Source of the DNA: Herbaspirillum sp. LeCh32-8
GTDB lineage: Bacteria; Pseudomonadota; Gammaproteobacteria; Burkholderiales; Burkholderiaceae_D
NCBI RefSeq assembly: GCF_017814915.1
Contig: NZ_JAGIPZ010000009.1
Span: forward strand, 62,001 to 126,000
Length of the DNA stretch: 64,000 nucleotides
Direction of reading: 5' to 3'
Below, piece by piece: positions 55,827 to 64,000 of the stretch. Each line of letters opens with the position of its first letter. Positions within the stretch are counted from its first letter, which is position 1. A program made the translations under genes and the position numbers. Under the pieces are notes generated by a model. That model worked only from the letters and a program-made list of their open reading frames with translations. It was not told the DNA's origin and ran no database searches.

Positions 55827-58195
55827 GATGAAGCGTCTCCAATCAAGTCCGCGACGGCCTGCAGGAGGCTCTCGTCGTGGAAACTGCTCTTGGTGAAATA
55901 ATGGTCGGCGCCGGCTTCGAGGCCGCGCTGCCGGTCTTCCTCCCGGTCCTTGTAGGACACGATCATCACCGGCAGCGACTGCAGGCTGGGCGCGCCGCGA
56001 ATCAGCGTGACCAGCTCGATGCCGTCCATGCGCGGCATGTCGATGTCGGTAATGACCAGATCAAATCGTTCGGTGCGCACTGCGTTCCAGCCGTCCATGC
56101 CATCCACCGCGACGGTCACCTGGTAGCCGCGATTGGTCAGCAGCTTGCGCTCCAGTTCGCGCACGGTGAGCGAGTCGTCCACCACCAGCACCTTCTTGCG
56201 CACCTCGGCGGCAGACTGCACGCCGCCGCCCTGATGCACCGATTCCAAGCTGCCGGACGAAGTCAGCTTTTCCACCGAACGCACCATGTCGGCCACGTCC
56301 AGGATCAGCAGCGGCTCGCCGTCCTCCATCAGGGCGCCGGCCAACACATCGGGAATCTTGCCCAGGCGCGCGTCCAGCGGCTGCACCACCAGCATGCGCT
56401 CGCCCAGGAAGGCGTCCACCGCCAGGCCGTAGGTATGTTCATGATCGCCGATCACCACCACGCACACGCCGCCGTCGCGCTCGCGCCATTCCCCCTTTTG
56501 CAGGATCTGGTGCGCACTGACCAGGCCGACCTGGCGGCCGTCGTGCGTGAAGTGCTGGTAACCCTCCAGCGTCTGCAGCGCGTCGGTCTGCAGGCGCAGC
56601 GTGCGATTCACGTAGGCCAGCGGGAACGCGTACGGCTCGCCGCCGATCTCCACCAACAGGCTACGGATCACCGACAGCGTCAGCGGCAGCTGCATCAAAA
56701 AGCGCGTGCCCTGCCCCGGTTTTGTGGTGATGCGAATGGTGCCGCGCACCTGCTTGAGCATGTCGGCCACCACGTCCAGTCCGACACCGCGCCCGGAGAT
56801 CTCGGTCACGGTATCGCGCAGGCTGAAGCTGGGCAGCAGCAGGAATTCCAGCAGCTCGGCCTCGGACAGGCGCGCCGCCGTCTCTTCATTGGAGAGCTTG
56901 CGCTGCACCACCGCGCGGCGTACCTGCTCCAGGTCGATGCCGCCGCCGTCGTCGGAGACTTCAATCAACAACATGCCAGCGCTGTGACGCGCCTCCAAGC
57001 GCACCAGCCCCTGCTCGGGCTTGCCGGCGGCCGCGCGCGCGGCGGCGCTTTCAATGCCATGGTCGACCGCGTTGCGCAGCAGGTGGCCGATGGGCGCATC
57101 CAGTTTTTCCAGGATGTCGCGGTCGATCTGCGTGGCGTTGCCGGAAATCTCCAGGCGAACCGGCTTGCCCAAGGCGTTGCCGACGTCGCGCACCATGCGC
57201 GCGAAACCGCCGGTGCCATCGGCGAAGGGCCGCATGCGGCAAGCCAACGCCTCGTCATACAGTCGCTGCGACAGATTCACCGAGCGGCGGTCGAACGCTT
57301 CCAGCTCGTTTAACTGGTCGCCCAGCAGGTGCTGGCCCTGCTGCATCAACGTGCGCAGCTCGGCCAGCGCGGCATGCGACAATTCGTCGGCGCTGGAGGC
57401 CGACAGCTTTTGCTGCAGCAGGTCGAGCGCCTGCATCGCCTCGCGCTGTACGCGTTTCATGCGCAGCATGCCGGCCGAGAATGGCTTCAGGCGGCGCGAT
57501 TCGACCAGCGACTCGCCCGACAGGCTCAGCAATCGGTCCAGACTCTCGGCACTTACGCGCACGGCGCGCGAAGAGCTTGCCGGCAAGCCCGGGCCGGCAT
57601 GCGCCGCCGGGGCCGGACTCTTGGCGTGTTCAGGTTCAGCGTGCGCAGCGACGGGCGCAGCGGCAGCCGGCTCGGCCGACACCGCCGGTGACGGCGGCGC
57701 CGAGGGCGCGCTCGCGACTGGCGCCACGGGCGCCTGCTCGGCAGCCGGTGCAGGCGTCGTCGCCCCCGGCCACGGCGGCGCTTCGCCGCCGCTCATTACC
57801 GCCGCCAGTCCCGCCATGAAGGCGGCCACCTCGGTACTGCCGGCGTGGTCGGCCCAGGCCTCGTCGCCGTCCGGCGGACTGGCGATGCGGCCCAGCAGGT
57901 CGGCGCCGCGCAGCAGCACGTCGATGTGTTTTTTCTCCAGCGCCAGCTTGCCCTGCTGGGCCAGTACGAAGCAGTCTTCCAGCACGTGCGCGATCTTCAC
58001 GGCGGTGTCCAGGCCAACGATGCGGGCTGCGCCCTTGAGCGAATGGCCGGCGCGCATGCAGGCTTCCAGGTGTTCGGGCTGGGCGGGATTGTTCTCCAGC
58101 TCGAGCAGGCTGGTGTTAAGCAACTGGATCTGGCTTTCCGCCTCAAAGCGGAACAGATCCAGCATGGACATCTGGCTCAGGTCGGGCGTACTCAT
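55823..58195 (-). CDS. wspE: WspE, hybrid CheA kinase with receiver
   Basis: 790 residues. HPt domain with His51 (RAGHSLKGAARIVG), an Ala/Pro-rich linker (about 140-220), a HATPase domain (HLLRNAVDHGIE, DDGGGIDLEQV, GRGVGLDVV), a CheW-like domain (about 505-640) and a C-terminal receiver (VLVVDDSLTVRELERK, ITDIDMPRMDG). It is the kinase of the pathway and donates phosphate to WspR and WspF. It overlaps wspD by 4 bases. Confidence 0.95.
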   Translation of the reverse strand: MSTPDLSQMSMLDLFRFEAESQIQLLNTSLLELENNPAQPEHLEACMRAGHSLKGAARIVGLDTAVKIAHVLEDCFVLAQQGKLALEKKHIDVLLRGADLLGRIASPPDGDEAWADHAGSTEVAAFMAGLAAVMSGGEAPPWPGATTPAPAAEQAPVAPVASAPSAPPSPAVSAEPAAAAPVAAHAEPEHAKSPAPAAHAGPGLPASSSRAVRVSAESLDRLLSLSGESLVESRRLKPFSAGMLRMKRVQREAMQALDLLQQKLSASSADELSHAALAELRTLMQQGQHLLGDQLNELEAFDRRSVNLSQRLYDEALACRMRPFADGTGGFARMVRDVGNALGKPVRLEISGNATQIDRDILEKLDAPIGHLLRNAVDHGIESAAARAAAGKPEQGLVRLEARHSAGMLLIEVSDDGGGIDLEQVRRAVVQRKLSNEETAARLSEAELLEFLLLPSFSLRDTVTEISGRGVGLDVVADMLKQVRGTIRITTKPGQGTRFLMQLPLTLSVIRSLLVEIGGEPYAFPLAYVNRTLRLQTDALQTLEGYQHFTHDGRQVGLVSAHQILQKGEWRERDGGVCVVVIGDHEHTYGLAVDAFLGERMLVVQPLDARLGKIPDVLAGALMEDGEPLLILDVADMVRSVEKLTSSGSLESVHQGGGVQSAAEVRKKVLVVDDSLTVRELERKLLTNRGYQVTVAVDGMDGWNAVRTERFDLVITDIDMPRMDGIELVTLIRGAPSLQSLPVMIVSYKDREEDRQRGLEAGADHYFTKSSFHDESLLQAVADLIGDASS

Positions 58196-58767
58196 GTCAT
58201 GCTCCGATTGAGCGCGTAGAACAGCAGGTCATGGTCGAGCAGGCCGACCTTGCGGCCGCGCCAGTCCACCAGACCGCGGGTGTACTGGGTGGCGGCGTGG
58301 GCCAGCGTGGTGGGCGTGGCGCTGAGCGCTTCGTCGTGATAGCGGTGCACGCCGGCCACTTCATCGACCGGGAACACCAGCGTCTGTCCTTCGTGCATGG
58401 CCACCAGCAGATGCTGTGCGGCGGGCTTGGCGCCGCCGTCGTCGATCTGGAACAACCGCGCCAGCGACACGCAGATGCGCAGGCCGCCGCGAATATTGAG
58501 CACGCCCAGGATGGCGCGATTGCGCTGGTGCGGCAGCGAATGGATGGCGCGCGCGCCGGCCACCTCGTTGACCACGCCGGTGGACAGCGCCAGCCATTCC
58601 TCGCCGATGCGAAACACCAGGGCGGAGTCGTCGCGAGTCAAATCCCGTACGTCCCCTTCCTGGAACGCCACCGGCGGCAGCTGCGCCTGTTCGCGCGCCA
58701 GGGCTTCGGAGGCCGAGACGCGGTCCAGCACGTACAGGACGCCGTCGGGATGCTTGTTGTCAGCCAT
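58192..58767 (-). CDS. wspD: WspD, CheW-like coupling protein
   Basis: 191 residues: a short N-terminal part then one CheW domain (ALVFRIGEEWLALSTGVVNEV, HQRNRAILGVLNIRGGLRICVSL). One of two couplers in the system. The start MADNKHPDGV at 58767 overlaps the end of wspC by 8 bases, as expected in a compact operon. Confidence 0.92.
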   Translation of the reverse strand: MADNKHPDGVLYVLDRVSASEALAREQAQLPPVAFQEGDVRDLTRDDSALVFRIGEEWLALSTGVVNEVAGARAIHSLPHQRNRAILGVLNIRGGLRICVSLARLFQIDDGGAKPAAQHLLVAMHEGQTLVFPVDEVAGVHRYHDEALSATPTTLAHAATQYTRGLVDWRGRKVGLLDHDLLFYALNRSMT

Positions 58768-60037
58768 GTGCGTTCTCCCGCGGCTTGCCCGCCTTTTCCG
58801 CACGCTCGGCGCGCTGGCGCATGGTCTGCGCGCCGGCGACGTCGCCTTGCGCCTGTAACAGCGCGGCCAGGTGCAGCAGCGCCTCGTGGTGCGCCGGCTG
58901 CAGATACACCGCCTTGCGGTAGCAGCGCTGGGCAGCAGTGACGTCGCCGCCCGCGTCCTGGATCAGTCCCATCAGATAAAAGGCATCGGCGCTGGCGCCA
59001 TGCTCCCGCACGGCCTGCTCGCACAACTCGCCTGCCTGCGCGAAATCGCCCTGGTCCGCCAAGCGGCGGGCACGATCGAGCAGCAATTGAGGAACATGCA
59101 CCTCGGTGGTTGCCGCGGCGGCCGGCGCGCTGCGCCGAGTCGGTGCGGCCACCGGGCGCGGCGGCACAGGCGGCGCCGAAGCCGGCGCCAGCATGATAGC
59201 CGGCAGCGGCGCAACCGCGGCGGCGGCCACCGGCCGGTCTTCCGGCAGGCGCTTGCGGAAACCGAAGGCCAGCGGGATACCCGCCGACGCCAGGCGCGGG
59301 CTGAGCATGATGCCGCCCTCGGCCGGGCCGACGAAGATATAGGCGTCGTCCTTCATCAGGTGTTCCAGCAGATCCACCACCTGCAGCTGCACTTCGCGCT
59401 CGAAGTAAATCAGCACGTTGCGGCACAGGATGAAATCGTAAGGTGCGCTGCCGCGCATGAAATCCGGCGTGAGCAGGTTGCCGGCCGAGAAGCGCACCTG
59501 CTCCTTGACGCGGTCGTCGATACGCCAGTCGCCATCCTGTACGGTGAAATAGGCATCGCGGAACGCCAGGTCGCGGCCGCGGAAGGAATTGCGGCCGTAG
59601 ATGCCGTCGGCGGCGATCTCCAGCGAGCGGGTGCGGATGTCGACCGCGTCGACGCGGAACATGGATGCCGGCACGCCGGCATCGAACAAGGCCATGGCCA
59701 GCGAATACGGTTCTTCGCCGGTGGAGCACGGCAGGCTCAGGATGCGGATCTGGCCGGCCGGCATCGACGCCAGCTTTTCGCGCGCCATGCGCGCCACCGC
59801 CGACATCGCCTCGCGGTCGCGGAAGAACCAGGTCTCGGGCACCACCGCCAGCTCGGTCAGGCGCTGCAGTTCTGCGCCGGAAGTGATCAGCTCGGCCAGA
59901 TAGCGTTCATCATCCTCGATCTCCAGCGCGGCCATGCGCTCGCGCACCACGCGTTCGATCAGGCTGGAACCGACGGTAGCCATGTCCAGGCCCATGGAGG
60001 CCTTGAGGGTGTCGGCGATGCGGTCGAGCGCCTTCAT
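58760..60037 (-). CDS. wspC: WspC, CheR-type methyltransferase with TPR tail
   Basis: 425 residues. The CheR part (1-275) has PETWFFRDREAM, the SAM motif LSLPCSTGEEPYSLAMAL and FILCRNVLIYFE. The C-terminal part (about 300-420) has helical TPR repeats (ARRLADQGDFAQAGELCEQA, AFYLMGLIQDAGGDVTAAQ). It methylates WspA. It overlaps wspB by 4 bases. Confidence 0.94.
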   Translation of the reverse strand: MKALDRIADTLKASMGLDMATVGSSLIERVVRERMAALEIEDDERYLAELITSGAELQRLTELAVVPETWFFRDREAMSAVARMAREKLASMPAGQIRILSLPCSTGEEPYSLAMALFDAGVPASMFRVDAVDIRTRSLEIAADGIYGRNSFRGRDLAFRDAYFTVQDGDWRIDDRVKEQVRFSAGNLLTPDFMRGSAPYDFILCRNVLIYFEREVQLQVVDLLEHLMKDDAYIFVGPAEGGIMLSPRLASAGIPLAFGFRKRLPEDRPVAAAAVAPLPAIMLAPASAPPVPPRPVAAPTRRSAPAAAATTEVHVPQLLLDRARRLADQGDFAQAGELCEQAVREHGASADAFYLMGLIQDAGGDVTAAQRCYRKAVYLQPAHHEALLHLAALLQAQGDVAGAQTMRQRAERAEKAGKPRENAHG

Positions 60038-60540
60038 GCGCCCTCCTCAGGCGCCTGTGGTGCAACACCGGCGACATCGGCAATATCGGGATAGAGCAAG
60101 GCGCGGGTGGCGTCGTCCAGCAACTCATCCACCTTGACCCATTGCAGCAGGCCGTCGTGATGGTGCATCACCGGCCCCAGGTAGCGGGCCTCATCGTTGG
60201 AGATGCCGGAGTTGAGGAAATCATCGGGATCGCAACGCAGCGTGGAGGCCGCCTGCTCCAGCACCAGGCCCAGCAGCTCGGACGAACGACCGGCCGGCGC
60301 GTAGTGCACCAGCACCACGCGCGTGCTCAGCCGCAGCGCGGAAGGCTGTCCCTGGGCCAGGTGGGTCAGGTCGATCACCGGCACATGGCGGCTACCGTGG
60401 GACAGCAAGCCGCGCACCCAGGGCGGCGTGCCTGGCACCTGCTTGCATTGCGCCAGCGGCAGCACCACTGCCACGTCCGACGCCTGCAGGGCGTAACGGT
60501 CGCGGCCGATGCTAAACAGCAGGAACAGTTTCTGGGTCAT
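60034..60540 (-). CDS. wspB: WspB, CheW-like coupling protein
   Basis: 168 residues, single CheW domain (LFLLFSIGRDRYALQASDVAVV, PPWVRGLLSHGSRHVPVIDL). It links WspA to WspE. The 49-base gap from wspA is the largest in the operon. Identity as WspB rather than a generic CheW comes from position. Confidence 0.9.
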   Translation of the reverse strand: MTQKLFLLFSIGRDRYALQASDVAVVLPLAQCKQVPGTPPWVRGLLSHGSRHVPVIDLTHLAQGQPSALRLSTRVVLVHYAPAGRSSELLGLVLEQAASTLRCDPDDFLNSGISNDEARYLGPVMHHHDGLLQWVKVDELLDDATRALLYPDIADVAGVAPQAPEEGA

Positions 60541-60589
60541 GGCGATAAGGTATCCGGCGCGTTGACGGCGCTCTGGGTGCGGGTCGGGA

Positions 60590-62215
60590 TCAGCCCGCCA
60601 CCTTGAAGCGCGACACGCCGTTGCGCAGCTCGTTGGACACCACGGTCAATTCTTCGATGGCCTGGCTGGACTGCTGCAGCGACTCCACGGTCTGCTGCGC
60701 GGCCTCGGACAATTGCACCAGCGCCTGGTTGATCTGCTCGGCGCTGTTGGCCTGGGCCTGCATGCCTTCGTTGACCATCTGGAAGCGCGGCGCCAGCGCC
60801 TGCACCTGGGCGATGATCTGCGACAGCTGGCCGCCGGCGTTCTGCACTTCCTGCATGCCGCGACGCACCTGATCGGAGAACTTGTCCATGCCCATCACGC
60901 CGGCCGCCACGGCCGACTGGATTTCCTTGACCATCACTTCGATGTCGTAGGTCGCCACCGCGGTCTGGTCGGCCAGGCGGCGGATTTCAGTGGCCACCAC
61001 CGAGAAGCCGCGCCCGTGTTCGCCAGCCTTCTCGGCTTCGATTGCGGCGTTCAGCGACAGCAGGTTGGTCTGGTCGGCCACCTTGGTGATGGTGGTCACC
61101 ACCTGGTTGATGTTGCCGGCCTTCTCGTTCAGGATCGCCAGCTTGGCGCTGACCGAGCCGGCCGCGTCCATTACGCTCTGCATGGTGTCTTCCATGCGTG
61201 TCAGGCCGGCCTGGCCGTTGCCGGCCAGGTTGGAAGTCTGCTCGGACACGACCGACACTTCGCTCATGGTACGCACCAGATCGCGCGAAGTGGCGAAGAT
61301 CTCGCGCGAGGTTGCGCCAATCTCGGTGGTGGTGGCGGCGGTCTCGGCAGCGGTAGCCTGCTGCTGCTTGGAGGTGGCGGCGATTTCGGTCACCGAGGTG
61401 GCGACCTGCGCCGAGGATTTCTGCGCCTGCCCCACCAGCGTGGTGAGGTCGTCGGTCATGCGGTTGAAGCCGGCGCCGAGATGGCCGAATTCGTCGTTGC
61501 TGTCGAGCTGCAGGCGGCGCGAGAAATCGCCGGAGCGCATGATGTCGAGGATGCCCATCAGTTTTTGCAACGGCTCGTTGATCGCGCGCATCAGGAAGAA
61601 GCCGCACACCAGCGCCGCCAGGAGCGCCGCCATCAGCGACACCAGCATGGCGAACTGGGCCGAGGTGACCGAATCGCTGATGTTGGCGGCGGCATCGTCG
61701 GCGATGGCCTTGTTCTTTTCCACCATGCGTTGGGTCAGTTGATAGGCCAAGCGCCATTGCGGGCGAATCTGTTCATTGAAGATCCTGTCGACCGCGCCTT
61801 CCTGGCTGAAGTCCATCTTCAGCACCTCGGTCACCATGGCGCGATACTTCTGGCGCGCTTCTTTGAAGTCGGTGAACAGCTTGCGGTCTTCGTCGCTGAA
61901 GACGGTTTTGTCGTAGTCTTCCTGCAGGCGGTCCAGGCGCTCGCCGTTACGACGCAGCAGCGCGATGTTGCCCTGGCGCTCGGCGTCGGTCTTGTCGATC
62001 TGGGCGATCTGTTGGCCCATCAGCAGGTTCTCGTACCAGGCAGCATTGATCATCGTGCTGTAGTAGAGGCCGGGTGTGGAATCCTTGCGCAGGCTGGTAG
62101 CGCTCTTTTCGATGCGGGACAGGTTGAAGGCCGAGATCCCGGCCATCAGCGCCATCAGAATGAGAATGAGCGTGAAGCTTCCCAGTATGCGTTGCTTGAT
62201 CGTCCAGTTCTTCAT
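60590..62215 (-). CDS. wspA: WspA, membrane chemoreceptor of the surface-sensing system
   Basis: 541 residues from [12 protein letters not shown]. First helix about 11-32, periplasmic helical (4HB_MCP) domain with [15 protein letters not shown], second helix about 190-212, HAMP, then a signalling domain with [29 protein letters not shown]. It ends GVSRFKVAG, so it lacks the xWxxF tether that the chemoreceptor at 45221 carries. It detects surface contact or envelope stress and drives WspE. No clear promoter seen in 62216-62500. Confidence 0.93.
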   Translation of the reverse strand: MKNWTIKQRILGSFTLILILMALMAGISAFNLSRIEKSATSLRKDSTPGLYYSTMINAAWYENLLMGQQIAQIDKTDAERQGNIALLRRNGERLDRLQEDYDKTVFSDEDRKLFTDFKEARQKYRAMVTEVLKMDFSQEGAVDRIFNEQIRPQWRLAYQLTQRMVEKNKAIADDAAANISDSVTSAQFAMLVSLMAALLAALVCGFFLMRAINEPLQKLMGILDIMRSGDFSRRLQLDSNDEFGHLGAGFNRMTDDLTTLVGQAQKSSAQVATSVTEIAATSKQQQATAAETAATTTEIGATSREIFATSRDLVRTMSEVSVVSEQTSNLAGNGQAGLTRMEDTMQSVMDAAGSVSAKLAILNEKAGNINQVVTTITKVADQTNLLSLNAAIEAEKAGEHGRGFSVVATEIRRLADQTAVATYDIEVMVKEIQSAVAAGVMGMDKFSDQVRRGMQEVQNAGGQLSQIIAQVQALAPRFQMVNEGMQAQANSAEQINQALVQLSEAAQQTVESLQQSSQAIEELTVVSNELRNGVSRFKVAG

Positions 62216-62431
62216 GCGCAGGCTTTCTTGGTTTTGGTGTGCATTGATACGCTGAGCGTGTGCCGGCGGCCGGGTTGCACGTTCCAGGCGCTGCCGGAGC
62301 AATCATCCGGCTAGCAAATCACTGAGATTATGATCGAAACAATTCCATATGACCATCTTCCCCGCGCCCAGCCTGACATTTGCTTTTTAACAACATCTCG
62401 CCAACAGCGCCATCAATGCCTCGCCCCTAAT

Positions 62432-62460
62432 AAAAAACGGCGTCCCGCAAGGAACGCCGT
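62432..62460 (-). terminator. terminator of the membrane protein gene at 62501
   Basis: On the minus strand ACGGCGTTCC, TTGC loop, GGGACGCCGT with one mismatch (62438-62460), then TTTTTT (62432-62437). It separates this gene from wspA. Confidence 0.85.
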
Positions 62461-62500
62461 CCGATGAGCTGCCCGCTGCCGGGCTTCAAGCCGGGTCAGA

Positions 62501-62863
62501 TCAAACCGGCATGGGCTTGTTGTCGTTGAGGTCGAGGAAGCCCTTGATCAGGCGATAGGCCTTCCAGATCCAAGCCAGCGTCCACACCAGGATGGCCAGC
62601 GGGATGCCCACTACCGTCACCCAGACCAGGCCGCCGGCGAACATCCAGAACAGATACCACCAGAACGAGCGGATCTGCCAGCGATGGTGGCTGTGCACGA
62701 AGGTGTCGCGGGCGTCGTCGCGCTTGATGTAGTTCACGATCAGCGGCAGCCACGACAGCATGCCCAGCGAGAACGCCAGGCAGATGCCGTGGAAGATATA
62801 GAGCCAGCGGGCCAGCTCCTTGGCCGATTGGGTCTTGTCGTCGAACACCAGTTCCTGGCTCAT
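62501..62863 (-). CDS. small membrane protein (DUF4870-like)
   Basis: 120 residues: helices at about 20-42 (LYIFHGICLAFSLGMLSWLPL), 67-85 (SFWWYLFWMFAGGLVWVTV) and 84-105, with a short cytoplasmic tail. The pattern, including ARDTFVHSHHRWQIRSFWW, fits DUF4870/COG3671. The function is unknown. The start MSQELVFDDK at 62863; a longer start at 62884 is possible. Confidence 0.75.
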   Translation of the reverse strand: MSQELVFDDKTQSAKELARWLYIFHGICLAFSLGMLSWLPLIVNYIKRDDARDTFVHSHHRWQIRSFWWYLFWMFAGGLVWVTVVGIPLAILVWTLAWIWKAYRLIKGFLDLNDNKPMPV

Positions 62864-62900
62864 TGGGTCTCCTGTCTGTGGCAAAAGTCTGCGGCAAACA

Positions 62901-63767
62901 TCAGCCGAGCAGATTCAAGATGCCGTCCAGACCGACAAAATTCAAGCCCACGTTGGCCTGCGCGCGCACCACCGGCTTGGCGCGGAAGGCCACCGACAGG
63001 CCGGAAATGCCCATCATCTTCAGGTCGTTGGCGCCGTCGCCCATGACGATGGCCTGCGACGGCTGCGCGCCGATCTCGCGGCACACGCGCTCCACGGTCA
63101 GGCGCTTTTCCTCGGCATTGACGATGCCGCCGACCACGCGGCCGGTCAGCTTGCCGTCCGCCACTTCCAGCGTATTGGAGTGGGTGTAGTCCAGGCCCAG
63201 GCGGGTCTTCATGCGGTCGGTGAAGAAGGTGAAGCCGCCCGACACCAAGAGCGTCTTCAGGCCGGCGGCCTGAATCGCCTTGAGCATGTGTTGCGCCCCT
63301 GGGGACAACTGCAGGCGCTCGTCGTAGACGCGCTGCAGGGCCGCGGCGTCCAGCCCCGTCAACAGCGCCACGCGGCGCGTCAGGCTTTCGTTGAATTCGA
63401 TCTCGCCACGCATGGCGGCTTCGGTGATCTCGGCCACTTGCGGCTTCAGGCCCTGCATGTCGGCGATCTCGTCGATGCATTCGATGGTGATCAGGGTCGA
63501 GTCCATGTCCATCGCCACCAGCTTGAAATCGGCCAGCTTGCGCGCGGGATCGACGAAGGCGTAGTCCACCTTGGCGGCCAGGCTGGCGGCATCCACCCTC
63601 GCCTTGAGGTCGTCGCTGCTGGTGACGCCGGTCACGCGCCAGGCGTCGGCGTCGGGCACGCGGGTGTCGGCCAGCTTCTCGGCGGCGCCGCCGGCCAGTG
63701 CGGCGATGGCGTCGATGGCGGACTGGGAAACGGCGGTGCTCTTCAGGGCTTGCAGGATCAGGTTCAT
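62901..63767 (-). CDS. serB: phosphoserine phosphatase SerB
   Basis: 288 residues. An N-terminal part (1-75) precedes the HAD-type phosphatase domain with Asp87/Asp89 (AMDMDSTLITIECIDE), Ser in LLVSGGFTFF, and the Mg site MGDGANDLKMM. It performs the last step of serine synthesis. It lies just after mfd and before the small membrane protein. The start MNLILQALKS at 63767. Confidence 0.95.
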   Translation of the reverse strand: MNLILQALKSTAVSQSAIDAIAALAGGAAEKLADTRVPDADAWRVTGVTSSDDLKARVDAASLAAKVDYAFVDPARKLADFKLVAMDMDSTLITIECIDEIADMQGLKPQVAEITEAAMRGEIEFNESLTRRVALLTGLDAAALQRVYDERLQLSPGAQHMLKAIQAAGLKTLLVSGGFTFFTDRMKTRLGLDYTHSNTLEVADGKLTGRVVGGIVNAEEKRLTVERVCREIGAQPSQAIVMGDGANDLKMMGISGLSVAFRAKPVVRAQANVGLNFVGLDGILNLLG

Positions 63768-63832
63768 GTTCTTTTCTTGGTTGCTACTTTGAAAGGGTGG
63801 AATTCGTTGGCGCAACTGAGTGCTTCAGCGCC

Positions 63833-64000
63833 TCAGCCGCCCAGCGCCTTCATGATCGCCTTGACCTGCTGCACGCGGGCATTCAGGTCGGGCATGTTGG
63901 CGCTGATGCGCAGCTTGTCCTGGCCGTTGAGCTTGACTTGGCGATTCTTCTGCACCAGCTCGATGATGCGCATGGCGTCAATCGGCGGATTGGGCACGAA
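63833..64000 (-). CDS. mfd: transcription-repair coupling factor Mfd, C-terminal end (runs off the right edge)
   Basis: The last 55 residues before a TGA stop: VPNPPIDAMRIIELVQKNRQ, then LNGQDKLRISANMPD and VKAIMKALGG. LxGxDKLR near the end of a helix-rich tail is typical of the Mfd C-terminal domain, and mfd next to serB is common in betaproteobacteria. Mfd removes stalled RNA polymerase and recruits UvrA. Too short for certainty. Confidence 0.7.
   Translation of the reverse strand, partial: FVPNPPIDAMRIIELVQKNRQVKLNGQDKLRISANMPDLNARVQQVKAIMKALGG

Overview
The window reads as chromosomal core DNA of a high-GC betaproteobacterium, most likely Oxalobacteraceae and close to Herbaspirillum. The signs are the betaproteobacterial order zapE-odhLBA-gltA-sdhE-sdhBADC-GntR | mdh-CitE-like-acnA, a PHA locus (phaC-phaB-phaR), FlhDC-controlled motility, and protein sequences typical of that family. 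This placement is inference from gene content and was not checked by search. I found no rRNA, tRNA, CRISPR array, insertion sequence or prophage. Almost all space is coding, and most genes lie on the minus strand.

Layout. 1-3000: start of a DinG-type helicase, a small DUF465 protein, an exported coiled-coil protein and zapE. 3200-21500: a TCA-cycle cluster: dihydrolipoamide dehydrogenase, 2-oxoglutarate dehydrogenase E2 and E1, citrate synthase, SdhE, succinate dehydrogenase, a GntR/HutC regulator, malate dehydrogenase, a CitE-like lyase, an MliC-like exported protein and aconitase. 23160-31000: cheW-cheA-cheY-cheZ-like-motB-motA behind a recognisable FliA (sigma-28) promoter, then a membrane-anchored methyltransferase and flhC-flhD. 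31500-43200: a MetC-like lyase, rimO, phaR/phaB/phaC, a TauE permease with a divergent LysR regulator, pgeF and rluD. 43300-51100: bamD, yaaA, a chemoreceptor, a winged-helix/PIN pair, a methionine aminotransferase, an atypical crotonase and yfcG. 51150-62220: a diguanylate cyclase broken by two in-frame stops, a MaoC hydratase, and a complete surface-sensing operon wspABCDEFR. 62500-64000: a small membrane protein, serB and the end of mfd.

How they work together. The first half couples central carbon oxidation with a regulator whose likely operator (a perfect 18-bp palindrome) abuts the mdh promoter. FlhDC and FliA build the flagellar motor and its chemotaxis pathway, while Wsp is a chemosensory-like pathway that makes cyclic di-GMP and normally opposes motility. 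PHA genes store surplus acetyl-CoA.

I see no clearly novel multi-gene system. The best leads are: the terminator plus ~100-nt palindrome between odhB and lpd; a divergent CheZ-like protein keeping the D-x3-Q catalytic pair; three QGYGFF repeats in the CheA linker; a membrane methyltransferase between flhDC and motAB; a winged-helix/PIN pair; and the doubly interrupted diguanylate cyclase, whose two stop codons both sit where tyrosine is expected.
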